NCBI GenBank assembly: GCA_037974335.1
Contig: CM075729.1
Span: 112,016,437-112,080,436, forward strand
Length of the DNA: 64,000 nucleotides
Reading direction: 5' to 3'
Source of the DNA: Prionace glauca
Taxonomy: Eukaryota > Chordata > Chondrichthyes > Carcharhiniformes > Carcharhinidae
Positions 29,992 through 41,254 of this stretch are shown piece by piece. Position 1 is the stretch's first letter, and each line of letters begins with the position of its first letter. The notes under the pieces are model-generated. The model saw only the letters and a list, made by a program, of their open reading frames with translations, was not told the DNA's origin and did not search any database. The translations under genes and the position numbers were made by a program.

Positions 29992-32957
29992 CTACCTATA
30001 ACCCCCAATCCCATTAAACCCCATATACTCATCCAGAAGTCTTTTAAAAGACCCTAGCGAGTTCACCTCCACCACCGATGACGGCAGCCGATTCCATTCA
30101 CTCACCACCCTCTGAGTGAAAAACTTACCCCTAACATCACCTCCGTACTTCCCTCACCGCACCTTAAATCTGTGTCCTCTTGTAGCGACCATTTCAACCC
30201 GGGGAAATAGCCTCTGAGAGTCCACCCTATCTATTCCTCTCAACATTTTATAAACTTCTATCAGGTCGCCTCTCAACCTTCGCCTCTCTAGGGAAAAGAG
30301 TCCCAGCTCCCTCAACCTATCTTCATAAGGCATGCCTCCCAGTCCAGGCAACATCCTTGTAAATCTCCTCTGCAGCCTTTCAATAGCTTCTACGTCATTC
30401 CTATAGTGAGGCGACCAGAACTGCGCACAGTACTCCAAATGAGGCCTGACAAGGGTCCAGTAAAGTTGCAGCATTACCTCCTGACTCCTAAACTCAATCC
30501 CTCGATTAATGAAGGCCAGTACACCATACGCCTCTTGACCACCTCCTCCACCTGCGAGGCCGATTTAAGAGTCCTGTGGACCCGGACCCCGAGATCCTTC
30601 TGCTCTTCAACGCTACTAAGACTCCTGCCCTTGATAGTGTACTCGTTCATCCCATTGGTTCTGCCGAAATGGACGACTACACATTTATCCGCGTTGAAGT
30701 CCATCTGCCACTTCTCCGCCCATTCCTGCATCCTATCTATGTCCTGCTGCAACTTTTGACATCCTTCCAAACCATTCACACCACCACCGACCTTCGTGTC
30801 ATCAGCGAACTTGCTAACCCACCCCTCCACTTCCTCATCCAGGTCATTTATGAAAATGACAAACAGCAAGGGTCCCAGAACAGATCCCTGGGGCACCCCA
30901 CTGGTGACTGACCTCCATTCCGAAAAAGACCCATCCACAACCACTCTCTGCCTTCTGCAGGCAAGCCAGTTCTGGATCCACAAGGCCAAAGGCCCTTGGA
31001 TCCCATGCCCTCTCACCTTCTCAAGAAGTCTTGCATGGGAGACCTTATAAAACGCCTTGCTGAAGTCCATGTACACTACGTCCACGGCACTTCCTTCATC
31101 AATGTGTTCAGTCACATTATCGAAGAACTCAACTAGGCTCGTAAGGCACGACCTGCCCTTGACAAATCCATGCTGACTATTCCTGATCATGTCAAACCTC
31201 TCCAAATGCTCATAAATCTTGTCCCTCAGAAGCCTCTCCATCAGCTTACCAACCACTGAGGTCAGACTCACCGGGCGGTAATTTCCCGGGCTATCTCTGC
31301 TCCCTTTCTTGAAAATAGCGACTACATCCGCAATCCTCCAATCTTCCGGAACCTCTCCCGTCTCCATTGACGACACAAAGATCATCACCAGGGGCTCTGC
31401 AATCACTTCCCTCGCCTCCCACAGTATCCTGGGGTACATCCCATCTGGTCCCGGCGACTTATCTATTTTGATAGAATTCAAAAGTTCTAACACATCCTCC
31501 TCCTTAATGTCCACGTACTCAATCTTTTCCATCTGCTGCAAGTCCATAGCAATATCTCCCAGATCAGCTTCCACTGTGAATACTGAGGCAAAGTACTCAT
31601 TAAGCACCTCCGCCATTTCTTCTGGTTCCACACAGACCTTTCCCCCTTCACCTTTTATAGGTCCTATCCTTTCCCTTCTCATCCTTTTACCTTTCACATA
31701 TTTATAGAAGGCCTTGGGATTTTCCTTAATCTTACCCGCCAAGGTCTTCTCATGACCCCTTCTGGCTCTCCTAATTTCCCTTTTAACCTCCTTTCTACAG
31801 TCCTTATACTCTTCAAGATCCTTAACCTCTCCTAGTTCCCTGAACCTTTTGTACACCTTCCTTTTCCTCCTGACTAGGTTCAACACAGCCTTCGTGCACC
31901 ACGGTTCCCGTGACCTACCAAAACCCCCTTGTCTCATCGGAACATTGTCATGCAGAACGCCAGACAAACATTCCTTGAATATCCGCCACCTTCCTTCGGT
32001 ACTTTTCCCTAAGAACGCCTCCTTCCAGTTTATTTGTCCAAGTAACTTCCTGACTTCTTCGTATCTCCCCTTACACCAGACAAACACCTTCCTAGCCTGC
32101 CTGATCCTATCTCGTTCCAATGCAATTGTGAAGGAGATAGAATTATGGTCACCATTCCCAAGATGCTCTCCTACCAAGAGATCCATCACCTGCCCTGGTT
32201 CATTCGCCAGTACCAGGTCAAGTACAGCCTCTCCCCTCGTAGGCTTGTCCACACACTGTGTCAGGAAACCTTCCTGAACACACCTAACAAACTCCTCTCC
32301 AGCCAAACCCCTTACCCTAGGGATATTCCAGTCGATGTTTGGGAAATTGAAGTCTCCCATCACGACAACTCTGTTATTAATACATTTCCCCAGAATCTGG
32401 TTCCCTGCCTGCACTTCAACTTCCCTGTCACTATTGGGCGGCCTATAGAATACACCCAGCAAAGTTTTCGACCCTTTGCTGTTCGTAACTTCCACCCACA
32501 GAGACTCTGTAGAAAGTCACTCCACGGCATCCTCTTTCTCTGCAGCCATGACACTGTCCCTGATTAACAGTGCCACTCCACCACCTCTTCTGCCAGCCTC
32601 CCTGTCCTTCCTGAAGCATCTGAAACCTGGCACCTGTAGTGCCCAGTCCTGTCCCTGAGACATCCAAGTCTCCGTAATGGCCACCACATCACATTCCCAA
32701 GCAGCTATCAACGCCCTAAGCTCATCTAACTTATTTACTATACTCCTTGCATTAAAATATATACACTTCAGCCCCTCAGTCTGGGCATTTCCCTTCTCCA
32801 CCCCCTGTCTAACCTCCCTCCCATATTGCCTGCGGTCCTCCCCTACCTTTAAAGTATTAAAGTACATGCCTTTCAAACCCTGCTCCATCCCACTCCCATT
32901 ACGCCGTGCCTTGCATTTCCCATCTATGCCCCCCTCACTTTCACCCCCTCTACTCAA
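29992..32957 (-). pseudogene. CR1 ORF2: endonuclease and reverse transcriptase, three lesions
   Basis: The protein starts about MSRGGESEGG. It holds an apurinic-type endonuclease (FNARSIVNKLDEL, AITETW, GVFYRPPNSD, VVMGDFNFPNIDW, GDHN) and then the RT: KSPGPDGMYPRIL, YRPVSLTSVVGKLME, QHGFVKGRSCLTSL, YMDFSKAFYKVSH (normally AFDKVPH), GVPQGSVLGPLLFV and SKFADDTKVGGG with the catalytic aspartate pair. The C-terminal part has EYCAQFWSPHYRNDVEA and TRGHRFKVR. Lesions: a TGA at about 32514, a lost base in VVKKAYGVL near 30535 giving VVKRRMVYW, and a TGA after HRFKVR near 30154. It would make the target-primed copying enzyme if whole. This copy cannot. Confidence 0.9.
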
Positions 32958-32977
32958 GATCCCACCCCCCCTCCAAA

Positions 32978-33898
32978 TCAGTTTAAACCTCCCCGCATAG
33001 CCTTTGCAAATTTACCCCCCAGGATATTGATTCCCCTCTGGTTCAGGTGTAGACCATCACTCATATAGAGGTCCCACCTTCCCCAGAATGAGCCCCAATT
33101 GCTCAAGTACCTGAACCCCTCCCTCCTGCACCATCCCCTCAGCCACGAGTTCAAACTTTCCCTCTCTCTATTCCTCTCTAAACTATCCCGTGGCACAGGC
33201 AAGAGTCCGGATATAACTACTCTTCCAGACTTAGCCTTTAGTTTCCACCCCAACTCCATAAATCTTTGCTTAATATCCCCTTCCCTTAATCTCCCTATGT
33301 CATGTGTCCCCACATGAACTATAACTTGGGGTTGATCTCCTTCTCCCCTAAGAGTCCTGAATACCCTGTCCGATACATCCCGGACCCCAACCCCTGGTAG
33401 GCAACACACCAGCCCTGAATGCCCACCCTTACCTCCGATTCTCCTATCCGTCCCCTTAACTGTGGAGTCCCCAATCACGAGGCCCAATCTCTTACCCTTA
33501 ATCACCTGAGGTTTCCCAATAGGCTCACCCCCAGAGACCTGCTCTCTTTGGCTATCCCCAGTTGATTCCTCCTCAACTGTAGCCTCCAGGACCGAAAACC
33601 TATTTTGGAGGGGAACAGCCCCAGGGGATTGTCCCACCACATTCTTCTTTTCTCTCCTCGTGGCAGTGACCCAAGACTGGTTTCTAGGAGTGACTAACTC
33701 TTTATAACTCCTATCAATGTCCACCTCTGCATCCCGAATTTTGCGGAGCTCCTCTACTTCCACCTCCAACTCCTTTACACGCTCCTCCAGAAGCTGCAAT
33801 CTAATACACTTCCTACAAGTAAAATCCCCTGAAACACTACTGGACTCCCTCACCACATACATCCCACAGGAGATGCAGCACACTGCCTGAACTGCCAT
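32978..33898 (-). CDS. CR1 ORF1: zinc-finger-like, coiled coil and SGNH esterase
   Basis: The ORF of 306 codons begins MAVQAVCCISCGMY and has a C-x2-C then C-x2-C pair within the first 30 residues (CCISC, FTCRKC), suggestive of a zinc-binding N-terminus. A coiled-coil stretch rich in E, L and V follows (LLEERVKELEVEVEELRK). From about residue 135 comes an SGNH-hydrolase fold typical of CR1 ORF1: block I LVIGDSTVKG with the nucleophile serine, block III VHVGTHDIG (usually GTND, so the asparagine is replaced by histidine here) and block V SDGLHLNQRG with aspartate and histidine. In CR1 elements ORF1 binds RNA and its esterase is needed for retrotransposition. The frame is unbroken. Confidence 0.88.
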   Translation of the reverse strand: MAVQAVCCISCGMYVVRESSSVSGDFTCRKCIRLQLLEERVKELEVEVEELRKIRDAEVDIDRSYKELVTPRNQSWVTATRREKKNVVGQSPGAVPLQNRFSVLEATVEEESTGDSQREQVSGGEPIGKPQVIKGKRLGLVIGDSTVKGTDRRIGGKGGHSGLVCCLPGVGVRDVSDRVFRTLRGEGDQPQVIVHVGTHDIGRLREGDIKQRFMELGWKLKAKSGRVVISGLLPVPRDSLERNRERESLNSWLRGWCRREGFRYLSNWGSFWGRWDLYMSDGLHLNQRGINILGGKFAKAMRGGLN

Positions 33899-34248
33899 CC
33901 CTGAAACAATTACCTGCAGAAAAAATAAAAAATATTAAAAAGAAAACTTACCCACACTTATAATTTAGGTTAGAGGAGGTGGGAGGGTAGGATTCTCTAC
34001 CAGTGTAGAGAATCGGGTATCCTCTCTACACTAATTTATAGGGTTAGGGGCCCGAAAAAAAACTACAACTCCCGGTAAGCGTCCTAGTGACGACTTCCGG
34101 TTTCTAACTAATTTTTAAAAAACCGCCGAAACTCGCAACTTTAAAAACTAAAAATAAAAGTTAAACAGAATAAACAGAAAAATGTACCTTCTTGCTACCT
34201 CCTCTGATGCCCAAAAATCGCTGCCTCTCGACTCTGCTCACCAGAAAC
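33899..34248 (-). promoter_or_regulatory. CR1 5' UTR with ETS, CRE-like and GFY-like motifs and a hairpin
   Basis: Read in the element's direction, the segment around 34060-34105 contains CCGGAAGTCGTCA (ETS site next to a CRE-like half) and CGGGAGTTGTAGT (close to the inverse of the ACTACAACTCCC motif found in many TATA-less promoters). A perfect 10-bp hairpin (gattctctac / gtagagaatc) lies at 33991-34014. These fit an internal Pol II promoter, as LINEs need, but no activity can be shown here. Confidence 0.5.
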
Positions 34249-34299
34249 ATGGTGGGCCAAAAGTCTTGATGTTGTCTGTGTGACTCTATGACTACAATT

Positions 34300-34605
34300 A
34301 TAGAATCACAGAATCATAGAATAGAATTGCAGAAACCCTCCAGTGCAAAAGTCAGCCATTCGACCCATCGAGTCTGCACTGACTTGGGATCTACATAGCT
34401 TGGGAAGCTATTGAACAATTTAGCATGGCCAATGCATCTAACCCACACATCTCTGGACTGTGGGAGGAAATCGGTGCAGCTGGAGGAAACCCCCGCAAAC
34501 ACGGGGTGAACATGCAAACTCCACACAGACAAAGCTTTAATTACTCTTAGGTCCCTGACACTGTCAGATAGCAGTGCTAACCAACATTCTACCATGTCGC
34601 AAAGT
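34300..34605 (-). mobile_element. Type I SINE
   Basis: The inverted tail atcacagaatcatagaatag is at the left. The head is weak at the right (taggtccctgacactgtcag, gctaaccaacattctaccat). Confidence 0.6.
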
Positions 34606-35320
34606 GTGTCATGTTAAAAGAGGATTTTCCCAGTCATGTTCAATGTTTCTGTCCTGATTCTTATATTTTATGAAATAAATTCATTGGTTATTTTCTCTGT
34701 TGCAAAACACACTTTAATGAATTTCCGTCCAAATCAGCATCTTTATTTTATTGTAAATACATTTCAGTTTCTTATTGCCCACACAAGTTGGAACACCTCA
34801 AACATATTTGACAAGTGCAAAGCAATTGCAAGACAAAAACCACAGTCAAAAATGGCAGTCACACCTCCGTGTGTGTATACACATGGAGCAACCCACCAAC
34901 ATCAAATAACATCCAACAAGACCACAAAGAGTTAAAACAAATGTGCTTGGAACAGACTGACCTGTAATTCGCATACTTAGTGGGCAAAATAAATTAATAT
35001 GACCAGCCTCTGGATGTCAAACTGAGCTTGGTGAGGAGAGACATGTCCTCACAGCTAAGATGCCACTCACACTTTTGCAAGCTGGTGCTTTTATCTCTGA
35101 TGAGTCCACAACAAATTTGTACACACGCAGCCCAGGTTTGAGGTTCTGCTTCTTCTTGTGGTGCCTTAGTCTTCATACTGACGATTTAGATCCTCTTTCC
35201 TTAGGCTGCCTATGTAGATGGTAGCTACATGTATCACAACAATTTGATCCTTCCCCCTCCCACTGCACATTCCTTTCAAATCTGAGCAAATGTCCTGAAC
35301 CCTAGCACCGGGCAGTCAAC
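34606..35320 (-). other. Unassigned stretch, possibly a decayed retrocopy
   Basis: On the minus strand, a protein-like run (for example KAPQEEAEPQ, or in another frame VYKFVVDSSEIKAP) is followed by AT-rich text with an AATAAAATAAA signal near 34755. This resembles the end of an mRNA. No gene could be identified and several frames are mixed, so it may be chance. Confidence 0.25.
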
Positions 35321-35324
35321 ACAG

Positions 35325-35605
35325 ATTCTAAAGTTTATTTATTAGTGTCACAGTAGTGAAGTTACATTGAAAATCCCATAGTCGCCACATTCCAGTGCCT
35401 ATTCAGGTACACAGAAGAAGAATTTAACATGCCAATGCACCAAATCAGCAAGTCTTTCGAACTGTGAGGGGAAACCGAAGCACCCAGAGGAAACCCACTC
35501 AGATAGGGGGAGAACGTGCAGCCTCTGCACTGACAGTGACCCAAGCTGGGAATCGAACCTGGGTCCCTGGCACTGTGAGGCAGCAGTGCCACTGTAACAC
35601 TGTTT
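35325..35605 (-). mobile_element. Type I SINE
   Basis: The inverted tail agtttatttattagtgtcac is at the left. The inverted head gggaatcgaacctgggtccc is at the right. Confidence 0.7.
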
Positions 35606-36012
35606 GCACTCTCACTCTTTGCTGCAGAGCAAAGAGTCAATCCTTCTCACTATAGTGCCCTTCACTATGACTACATTCCTGTTTGCTCCCACAAACCCTC
35701 TCCCCAACTATCAACTGCAACTATGCCCCTCTCCAATGCCCCCACACTTCATTGGTTTCCTGTAATAACAACAGTTTCATGGCCAGTCTGCTCATCTACC
35801 TTGCAGCCTTCACTTTCATCCATACAGGTTGCCAACACTTACAATCTGTTTGACATGCCTGATGTTGCTCCCGTACGCTTTGTTGGTCTCTTCCCTGCCT
35901 CACTCATGGCTATATCCTCCTGTCCCTGGCCGCTGACCAAAACAAACATCTGTTCCAAGAGTTCTGACTGTCTTTTGGAACAATGTGTCAAGTTATTTCT
36001 CCCCTTCCCTTA
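35606..36012. other. Unassigned stretch between repeats
   Basis: There is C/T-rich text with a 101-codon frame that resembles nothing I know. It may belong to an uncommon repeat. Confidence 0.25.
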
Positions 36013-36013
36013 T

Positions 36014-37834
36014 AAGAGCATAACATAAGAAATAGGGGCCTTCGAGCCTGCCCCGCCATTCAGTAAGATCATGGCTGATCTGAAGTGGCTCAATTGCACT
36101 TTCCCGCTTTCTCCCCATAACCCTTAATCCCCTTGCCTATCAAAAACCTATCTACCCACGTCTTAAATATATTTACTGAGGTAGCCTCCATCACTTCAAC
36201 TGGCAGAGAATTCCAGAGATTCACCACCCTTTGAGTGCCACCTCCCCCCCTTATCTTGAAGCTGTGCCCTCTAGTCCTGCTGTCCTTTCTGAGCAGGAAG
36301 AACCTTTCCACCTCTACCCTATCCATCCCTTTCATCATCTTATACGTCTCAATAAGATCCCCGCTGATCCTTCTAAACTCTAACGAGTACAAGCCCAGTC
36401 TATTCAGCCTTTCTTCATAGCTCAACCCCCTCAACTCCGGTATCAGCCTAGTAAACCTCCTCTGCACTCCTTCCAAGGCCAAAATATCCTTGCGCAAGTG
36501 TGGCGGCCAAAACTGCATACAGTACTCCAGCTGCGGCCTCACCAATGCCCTATACAGTTGCAGCAAGACCTCCCTACTTTTATATTCAATCCCCCTCGCT
36601 ATGAAGGCCAGCATCCCATTCGCCTTCCTGACCACCTGCTGCACCTGTAGGCTGGGTTTTTGCGACTCATGCACAAGGACCCCGAGGTCCCTCTGCACTG
36701 TCGCCTGCTGCAGTTTTTCGCCACGTAAGTAATAGTCCTTCCTACCATTATTCCTACCAAAGTGGATAACCTCACACTTGCCAACATTGTATTCCATCTG
36801 CCAGGTCCTCGCCCACTCGCTCAGCCTATCTAGATCCCTCTGCAGACTTTCTACACCCTCCGCACAATTTGCTGTTCCACTTATCTTTGTGTCAGCAAAT
36901 TTCGACACCTTACACTTGGCTCCCTCCTCCAGATCATCTATATAAATGGTAAATAGCTGAGGCCACAGCACCGATCCCTGGGGCACTCCACTAGTCACCA
37001 ACCGCCAATGCGAATAGCACCCATTGACACCCACTCTCTGCCTCCTATTTGACAGCCAATCCCCTATCCACGCTAACACCTTACCCCCAACTCCATGCCC
37101 TCTAACCTGCTGTAACAACCTTTTGTGCGGCACCTTATCAAACACCTTCTGAAAATCGAGAAACACCACATCCACCGGTTCCCCTCTATCTACCGCACTA
37201 GACACATCCTCATAGAATTCTGATAAATTCATCAGACACGACTTCCCCTTAATGAATCCGTGCTGCGTCTGCTCTATCAAACAATTCTTCTCAAGATGCC
37301 TCGCTATTTCCTCTTTGATGACGGATCCAAGCATTTTTCCTACAACAGACGTTAAACTAACTGCCAATTCCCTGCCTTTTGCCTGCTACCCTTTTTAAAC
37401 AGTGGCGTAATATTAGCTGTTTTCCAATCTTCCGGCACTTCCCCGGAATCCAGCGAGGTTTGGAAAATAATCACTAAGGCATCCACTATCACCTCTGCCA
37501 TTTCCTTCAGAACCCTTGGATGCATTCCATCCGGTCCTGGGGACTTGTCCACCATCAGTCCCTCTAGTCTGTCGAGCACTACCTCTCTAGTAACAATGAT
37601 CTCATTCAGGTCCTCCACTCCTATCATCTTTCCATCGTTAACACCCGGCAAACTATTCGCGTCCTCCTCCGTGAAGACTGAAGCAAAAAAGTTATTCAAG
37701 GCCTCAGCCATTTCCTCATCCCCCTCTCATCCTCTAAGGGTCCAACATTCACCCTAACCAGCCTCCTCCTCTTTATATATTTATAAAAACTCTTACTATC
37801 CTTTTTTATATTTAGCGCTAGCCTAGATTCATAG
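36014..37834 (-). mobile_element. CR1 LINE (family A), 5'-truncated
   Basis: The minus strand has a 425-codon frame (36090-37367) and a 119-codon frame (37352-37711). They cover IIVTREVVLDRLEGLMVDKS, GPDGMHPRVLKEM, LTSVVGKMLGS, QHGFIKGKSCLMNL, FLDFQKVFDKVPHKR, GVPQGSVLWPQLF, SKFADTKISG (one aspartate of FADD missing), EYCMQFWPPHLRKD and FNLWNSLP-type ends. It is 5'-truncated at about 37834. Confidence 0.92.
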
Positions 37835-37835
37835 C

Positions 37836-38034
37836 CTATGTTGGACGACGTCTGTTGTTCGATTTCCATATCAATAATCCTGATGTAGAAATCCTCACTC
37901 TCTGCACTATTGTTTATGCTTGTAGCGTTGGCATTCATAACTACCCACATTCCCCAGCTGCAATGTAACACCTGTTATGCATTGTTACTTATATTATTCA
38001 GCTAATCTAGTTGCTTTTTTTAAATTAAATGTTG
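37836..38034. other. Unassigned AT-rich stretch
   Basis: No exon or clear repeat was recognised. Confidence 0.25.
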
Positions 38035-38165
38035 GTTGGATGCATTGGCCGTGCTAAATTTTCCCTCACCGTACCCGAACAGGTCTAGAGTGTGGCGTCT
38101 AGGGGATGTTCACAATAACTTCACTGCAGTTAATCTAAACCTATTTGTCGTACAAATACATAAAT
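38035..38165 (+). mobile_element. Type I SINE 3' part
   Basis: The body blocks tgcattggccgtgctaaatt, accgtacccgaacaggtcta and ataacttcactgcagttaat are present without a head. Confidence 0.55.
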
Positions 38166-38514
38166 TTAAAAAAGGTTAATTTACATATAGACTACATTGT
38201 ACTGAACAAATTAAATGCGAGTATACTGACAACTACAGGTTATACATATCCCAAGTAAAAAAGAATATGTTTTGGTGTTTATTTCAAGGATTTGAATGTT
38301 TTAATTGCTTTTAATTATAGATCAACCCGAACTCCTATGTGCTGTATTGGTTACTAACTTACTGTCGCCGACACGAATCATTGACTGGCCAATCAACTTA
38401 TGGTCTATTTACAATAGTATCATTCCTATAAGCGTTTAAACCTTAAGAACAGAAAACGCTTAACCACTCCTCCATATGGGCTAAACCACTGGCTTCTTCT
38501 CCAACCAATCTAAT

Positions 38515-38762
38515 CGCTCCTTTTCTCGAATGCCGCCAAATGCTTTCAATTTCCCATTGCCTGTCTATCGACACTGTTTCTTTGTTTGCAGTTATAAATT
38601 CACCTGCTTCGTTCAGCAGAGGCCCCACATTTACCTGAGCAGCTGACTTCCTGTTTATATAGCCATATTGACTTTTACTGGTTGTTTTTATGCTGCATGC
38701 AAGTTTTATCTCAAATTTCATTCATTCCCTCTTTATGAGTTTTTTTTTTAGCCTTTTGCTGC
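38515..38762 (-). mobile_element. Old LINE fragment, part 1
   Basis: The minus strand encodes SQYGYINRKSAAQVNVGPLL and NEAGEFITANKE, the linker before the RT palm in CR1-like proteins (YKYIKRK, VNVGPLEDE). It is split from 39048-39470 by a SINE. Confidence 0.6.
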
Positions 38763-39046
38763 TAGGTCCTAAAGAGTGGCATGGTGGCGCAGTGGTTAGT
38801 ACAGCTGCCTCACAATACCAGGGACCAGGTTCGATTCCTAGCTTGGGCCACGTTTTGTGTGGAGTACACACATCCTCCCATATGCCAAAGATGTGCAGGT
38901 TAAGTTTCTTGGCCATGCTAAATTGCTCCTTAGAGTCAGGGGGTTACTAGTGTTATGGGGATAGGGCCTGGGTGGGACTGTTGTTGTTGCAGACTCGATG
39001 GGCTGAACGATCTCCTTTGGCACTGTAGGGATTTTATGATTCTACT
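38763..39046 (+). mobile_element. Type I SINE inserted in the old LINE
   Basis: The head gtggcgcagtggttagtaca and B box ggttcgattcc are clear. The body ends gggctgaacgatctcctttg. Confidence 0.75.
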
Positions 39047-39047
39047 T

Positions 39048-39470
39048 CCCAATCCTCTGGTCCACCATTATCCCTTACTGCATTGTATGTTCTGCTTTTC
39101 AAACTAACATTATCGTTGACCTCCTTTGTTAACCGTGGGCTTTGTTTCTTTCTCGTGGTCACCACTTTTTGATTGGAATTACATCGTGCTAAACATTTTG
39201 GAACGATTATTTGAATATCTGCCACTGCTCATCTACTGGCCTGAATCTTAGCTTGCTTATCCAGTTCACCTTAAATAACTCTTCCCTCATTTCATTATGA
39301 TCGCCCTTATTTAAGTTGAAGTAATAGATTGTAGACCTATGGCATTCATCCTCAAACTTTATCATATTGTGGTCATTACTCCCTAGGGAATCCTTAACCA
39401 CATGACCCCTTAGAAATCCTTCTTCCTTACACAAATAACATCACTGCATCCAGTCTGTACTGCCCCGTAT
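39048..39470 (-). mobile_element. Old LINE fragment, part 2
   Basis: Two minus-strand frames show KDSLGSNDHNMIKF, NKGDHNEMREELFKVNW and DEQWQIFK, then PKCLARCNSNQKV. This is the end of a CR1-type endonuclease and the linker after it. Confidence 0.65.
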
Positions 39471-40083
39471 CGTGTACAGTTCAACGCGATTTTTGCGTTT
39501 CGCAAGTACCTAGAGCATTAGCTAGGCTTCTGGATTACAATCCTGTCGCATGCAATTAACAGCAATAACTGGAGCCTCCTGGTCAAGTTTAAAACCTGCG
39601 CAACTCTTGTTATGTGAGAATGAATATTGAAATAGAGCAGTAGCGAACATGAAGTCAAATGGGAAAGTCCTGACAGAGGGACATAGGAACAAAAGGAAGC
39701 AATTTAGCCCCTCGAAATTCAATGGAATTCAATTCGTGCACTGATGACGGGTATCATATATCATATACTTGGAAGAGAATAATTCTGGGGTTAATTTTAC
39801 TGTTGGAAGCGTTATAAAATGGGTCTTAGCCAGGCTTTGCCTGTAAGTGATTTGAACAGAAAGAAGAACTGGGTGTTGTGTATTGTGGGCATCCAATTGT
39901 CTTTCATCTGCTTTGTACCCACCGCCAGTTAAAATATCCCGATCAGAATGATTCACAAACCCAGAGTTACTCACAAAGAAGTAAGTTCCGTGTAATACCA
40001 AGAATCCTTTTCATCTACCTTGTTCCAGATCGCCATGTTCTCCTGATCCTTTAGAAACATTAATAGACATCCTTGCCTTGCTT
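39471..40083. other. Gene 3 upstream region, nothing recognised
   Basis: Unique-looking sequence. No exon or family was seen apart from short scraps. Confidence 0.3.
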
Positions 40084-40084
40084 T

Positions 40085-40432
40085 TTTCATTCATTCGTTG
40101 CTGGCCAGCATTAATTGTCCATTCCTACTTGCCCAAGGGCAGTTGAGAGTCAACCAAATTGCTGTGGCTCTGGAGTCGCATGTAGGCGAGACCAGGTAAG
40201 AAGGTCAGATTTCTTTCAGTGAAGGACTTTAGCGAATCAGATGGGGTTTTTTTCCGACAGTCGACAATCCATTCACAATCATCAGTAGATTTTGAATTCC
40301 AGTTTTTTTTTACATTGATTCGAATTCAAATTCCACCTGCTGCTGTGGTAGGATTCGAACCCCAGTCCCCGTAGCAATAGCCGAGCTACTGGTTTCATAG
40401 CTTAGCGATAAAACCACCAGGCCATCGTCTCC
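40085..40432 (-). mobile_element. Type II SINE
   Basis: The tail side is at the left (tggccagcattaattgtcca). The inverted tRNA-like head lies at the right (gattcgaaccccagtccccg, gataaaaccaccaggccatc). Confidence 0.7.
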
Positions 40433-40609
40433 CCATGTCATTACTTTTATTGGGAGGAAGAATGTTTCCCGAAGCCCCCTAATCCGCAAACTCTTTGGTC
40501 TGTAACTAATTCAGTCCAAATCTTTGAATAAAGTGTTTACAAACACACAAAGCTTTGCGGTTCCGCAATTTCGCACATGCTTCTAACGGTATGCATTTCG
40601 TACTCACTT

Positions 40610-40767
40610 CCTTTGAAACTATAGTTCAGAAGCCGGCCAGTTTGAAGCACTGAAAACCTCAAAGCAGTGGAAACACGAACTAAGTCTGAGGGGAAAGTAA
40701 GCTTCGTCTGATATTTTCCATTGCGTCACATTCAGTCGGTTTCATTGGCATTAGTGCCTATTTAAAA
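40610..40767 (+). promoter_or_regulatory. Gene 3 promoter, conserved with gene 2
   Basis: The upstream block with cagaagccggccagt and ctcaaagcagtggaaacacg is followed by TTGCGTCA (CRE/AP-1-like, 40721-40728), an inverted CCAAT (ATTGGC, 40744-40749) and TATTTAAAA (40759-40767). The ATG lies 81 bp beyond the TATA start. The same elements occur in gene 2. Here the whole promoter is uninterrupted. Confidence 0.55.
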
Positions 40768-40839
40768 ACAAAGCTGTGACCTTTTCTCAGTTCCGCAATA
40801 AGGTGTGAATAATTTAGTTGCATTCAAGCAGTAGCTAGC

Positions 40840-40882
40840 ATGGTTTCTAGTTTCGAGCTCTGCATCCTGGTCCTTGGAATGG
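40840..40882 (+). CDS. Gene 3 leader (signal peptide) exon
   Basis: ATG at 40840 opens MVSSFELCILVLGM plus one base before a GTAAGT donor (43 nt, phase 1). It is the counterpart of the gene 2 leader (MRSSLELCILILLL). G joins CA of the V exon to give alanine, so the mature start is near ASAENVTVIQ. It sits 81 bp after a TATA-like motif. Confidence 0.82.
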
Positions 40883-41254
40883 GTAAGTACTTTCCTTAAT
40901 GCACATTTTGGTATAAAGCTGAACGCAACGCATGGTTATCCTTGAGCTTTATCACGCTTAGACATGTTATCACATTAGCATAGAACAATCCATGCTCCTC
41001 AGGCGATTTATTCCAGGCAGGATTGTCCCTTCTTCAGTTATCTTCTTTCATTTCATTCAATGTGGATGGGGCAGCAAGTTCCCCTTATTACCCTGTGAGC
41101 ACAAGTGTTCAGAGCTTGGCTGGAATGGTTTTCTCTTTGAGTTCCAAGATGGCACTTTTGTTCCCAATAGGTCGAATCTGACATGATGGGATATTAACTA
41201 CGCAACGACTTCTGAGGCCGATTGAACTTCATTGGCACCATCAATGACAGCAAA
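40883..41254. other. Gene 3 intron 1 start, nothing recognised
   Basis: No exon was identified. The 64-codon frame at 40992 has no recognisable relatives. Confidence 0.3.

Larger units (their letters stand above)
29906..34248 (-). mobile_element. CR1 LINE (family B), nearly full length
   Basis: The element reads from right to left: a 5' UTR with promoter-like motifs (33899-34248), ORF1 (33898-32978), ORF2 (32957 to about 29992) and a short 3' UTR ending in repeated ctatgttctatg-type units. At about 4.3 kb it has the usual length of a complete CR1 element. The two ORFs are separated by about 20 nt. ORF1 is open. ORF2 has an in-frame stop in the endonuclease, a one-base deletion in the RT C-terminal part and a later stop, so the copy is inactive. 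It lies between genes 2 and 3 and interrupts an older repeat. Confidence 0.93.

Noticed and set aside
34994-35176. Retrocopied gene on the minus strand
   Set aside because: A polyadenylation-like end is visible, but no protein could be identified and the frames do not agree. It is kept only as an unassigned stretch.
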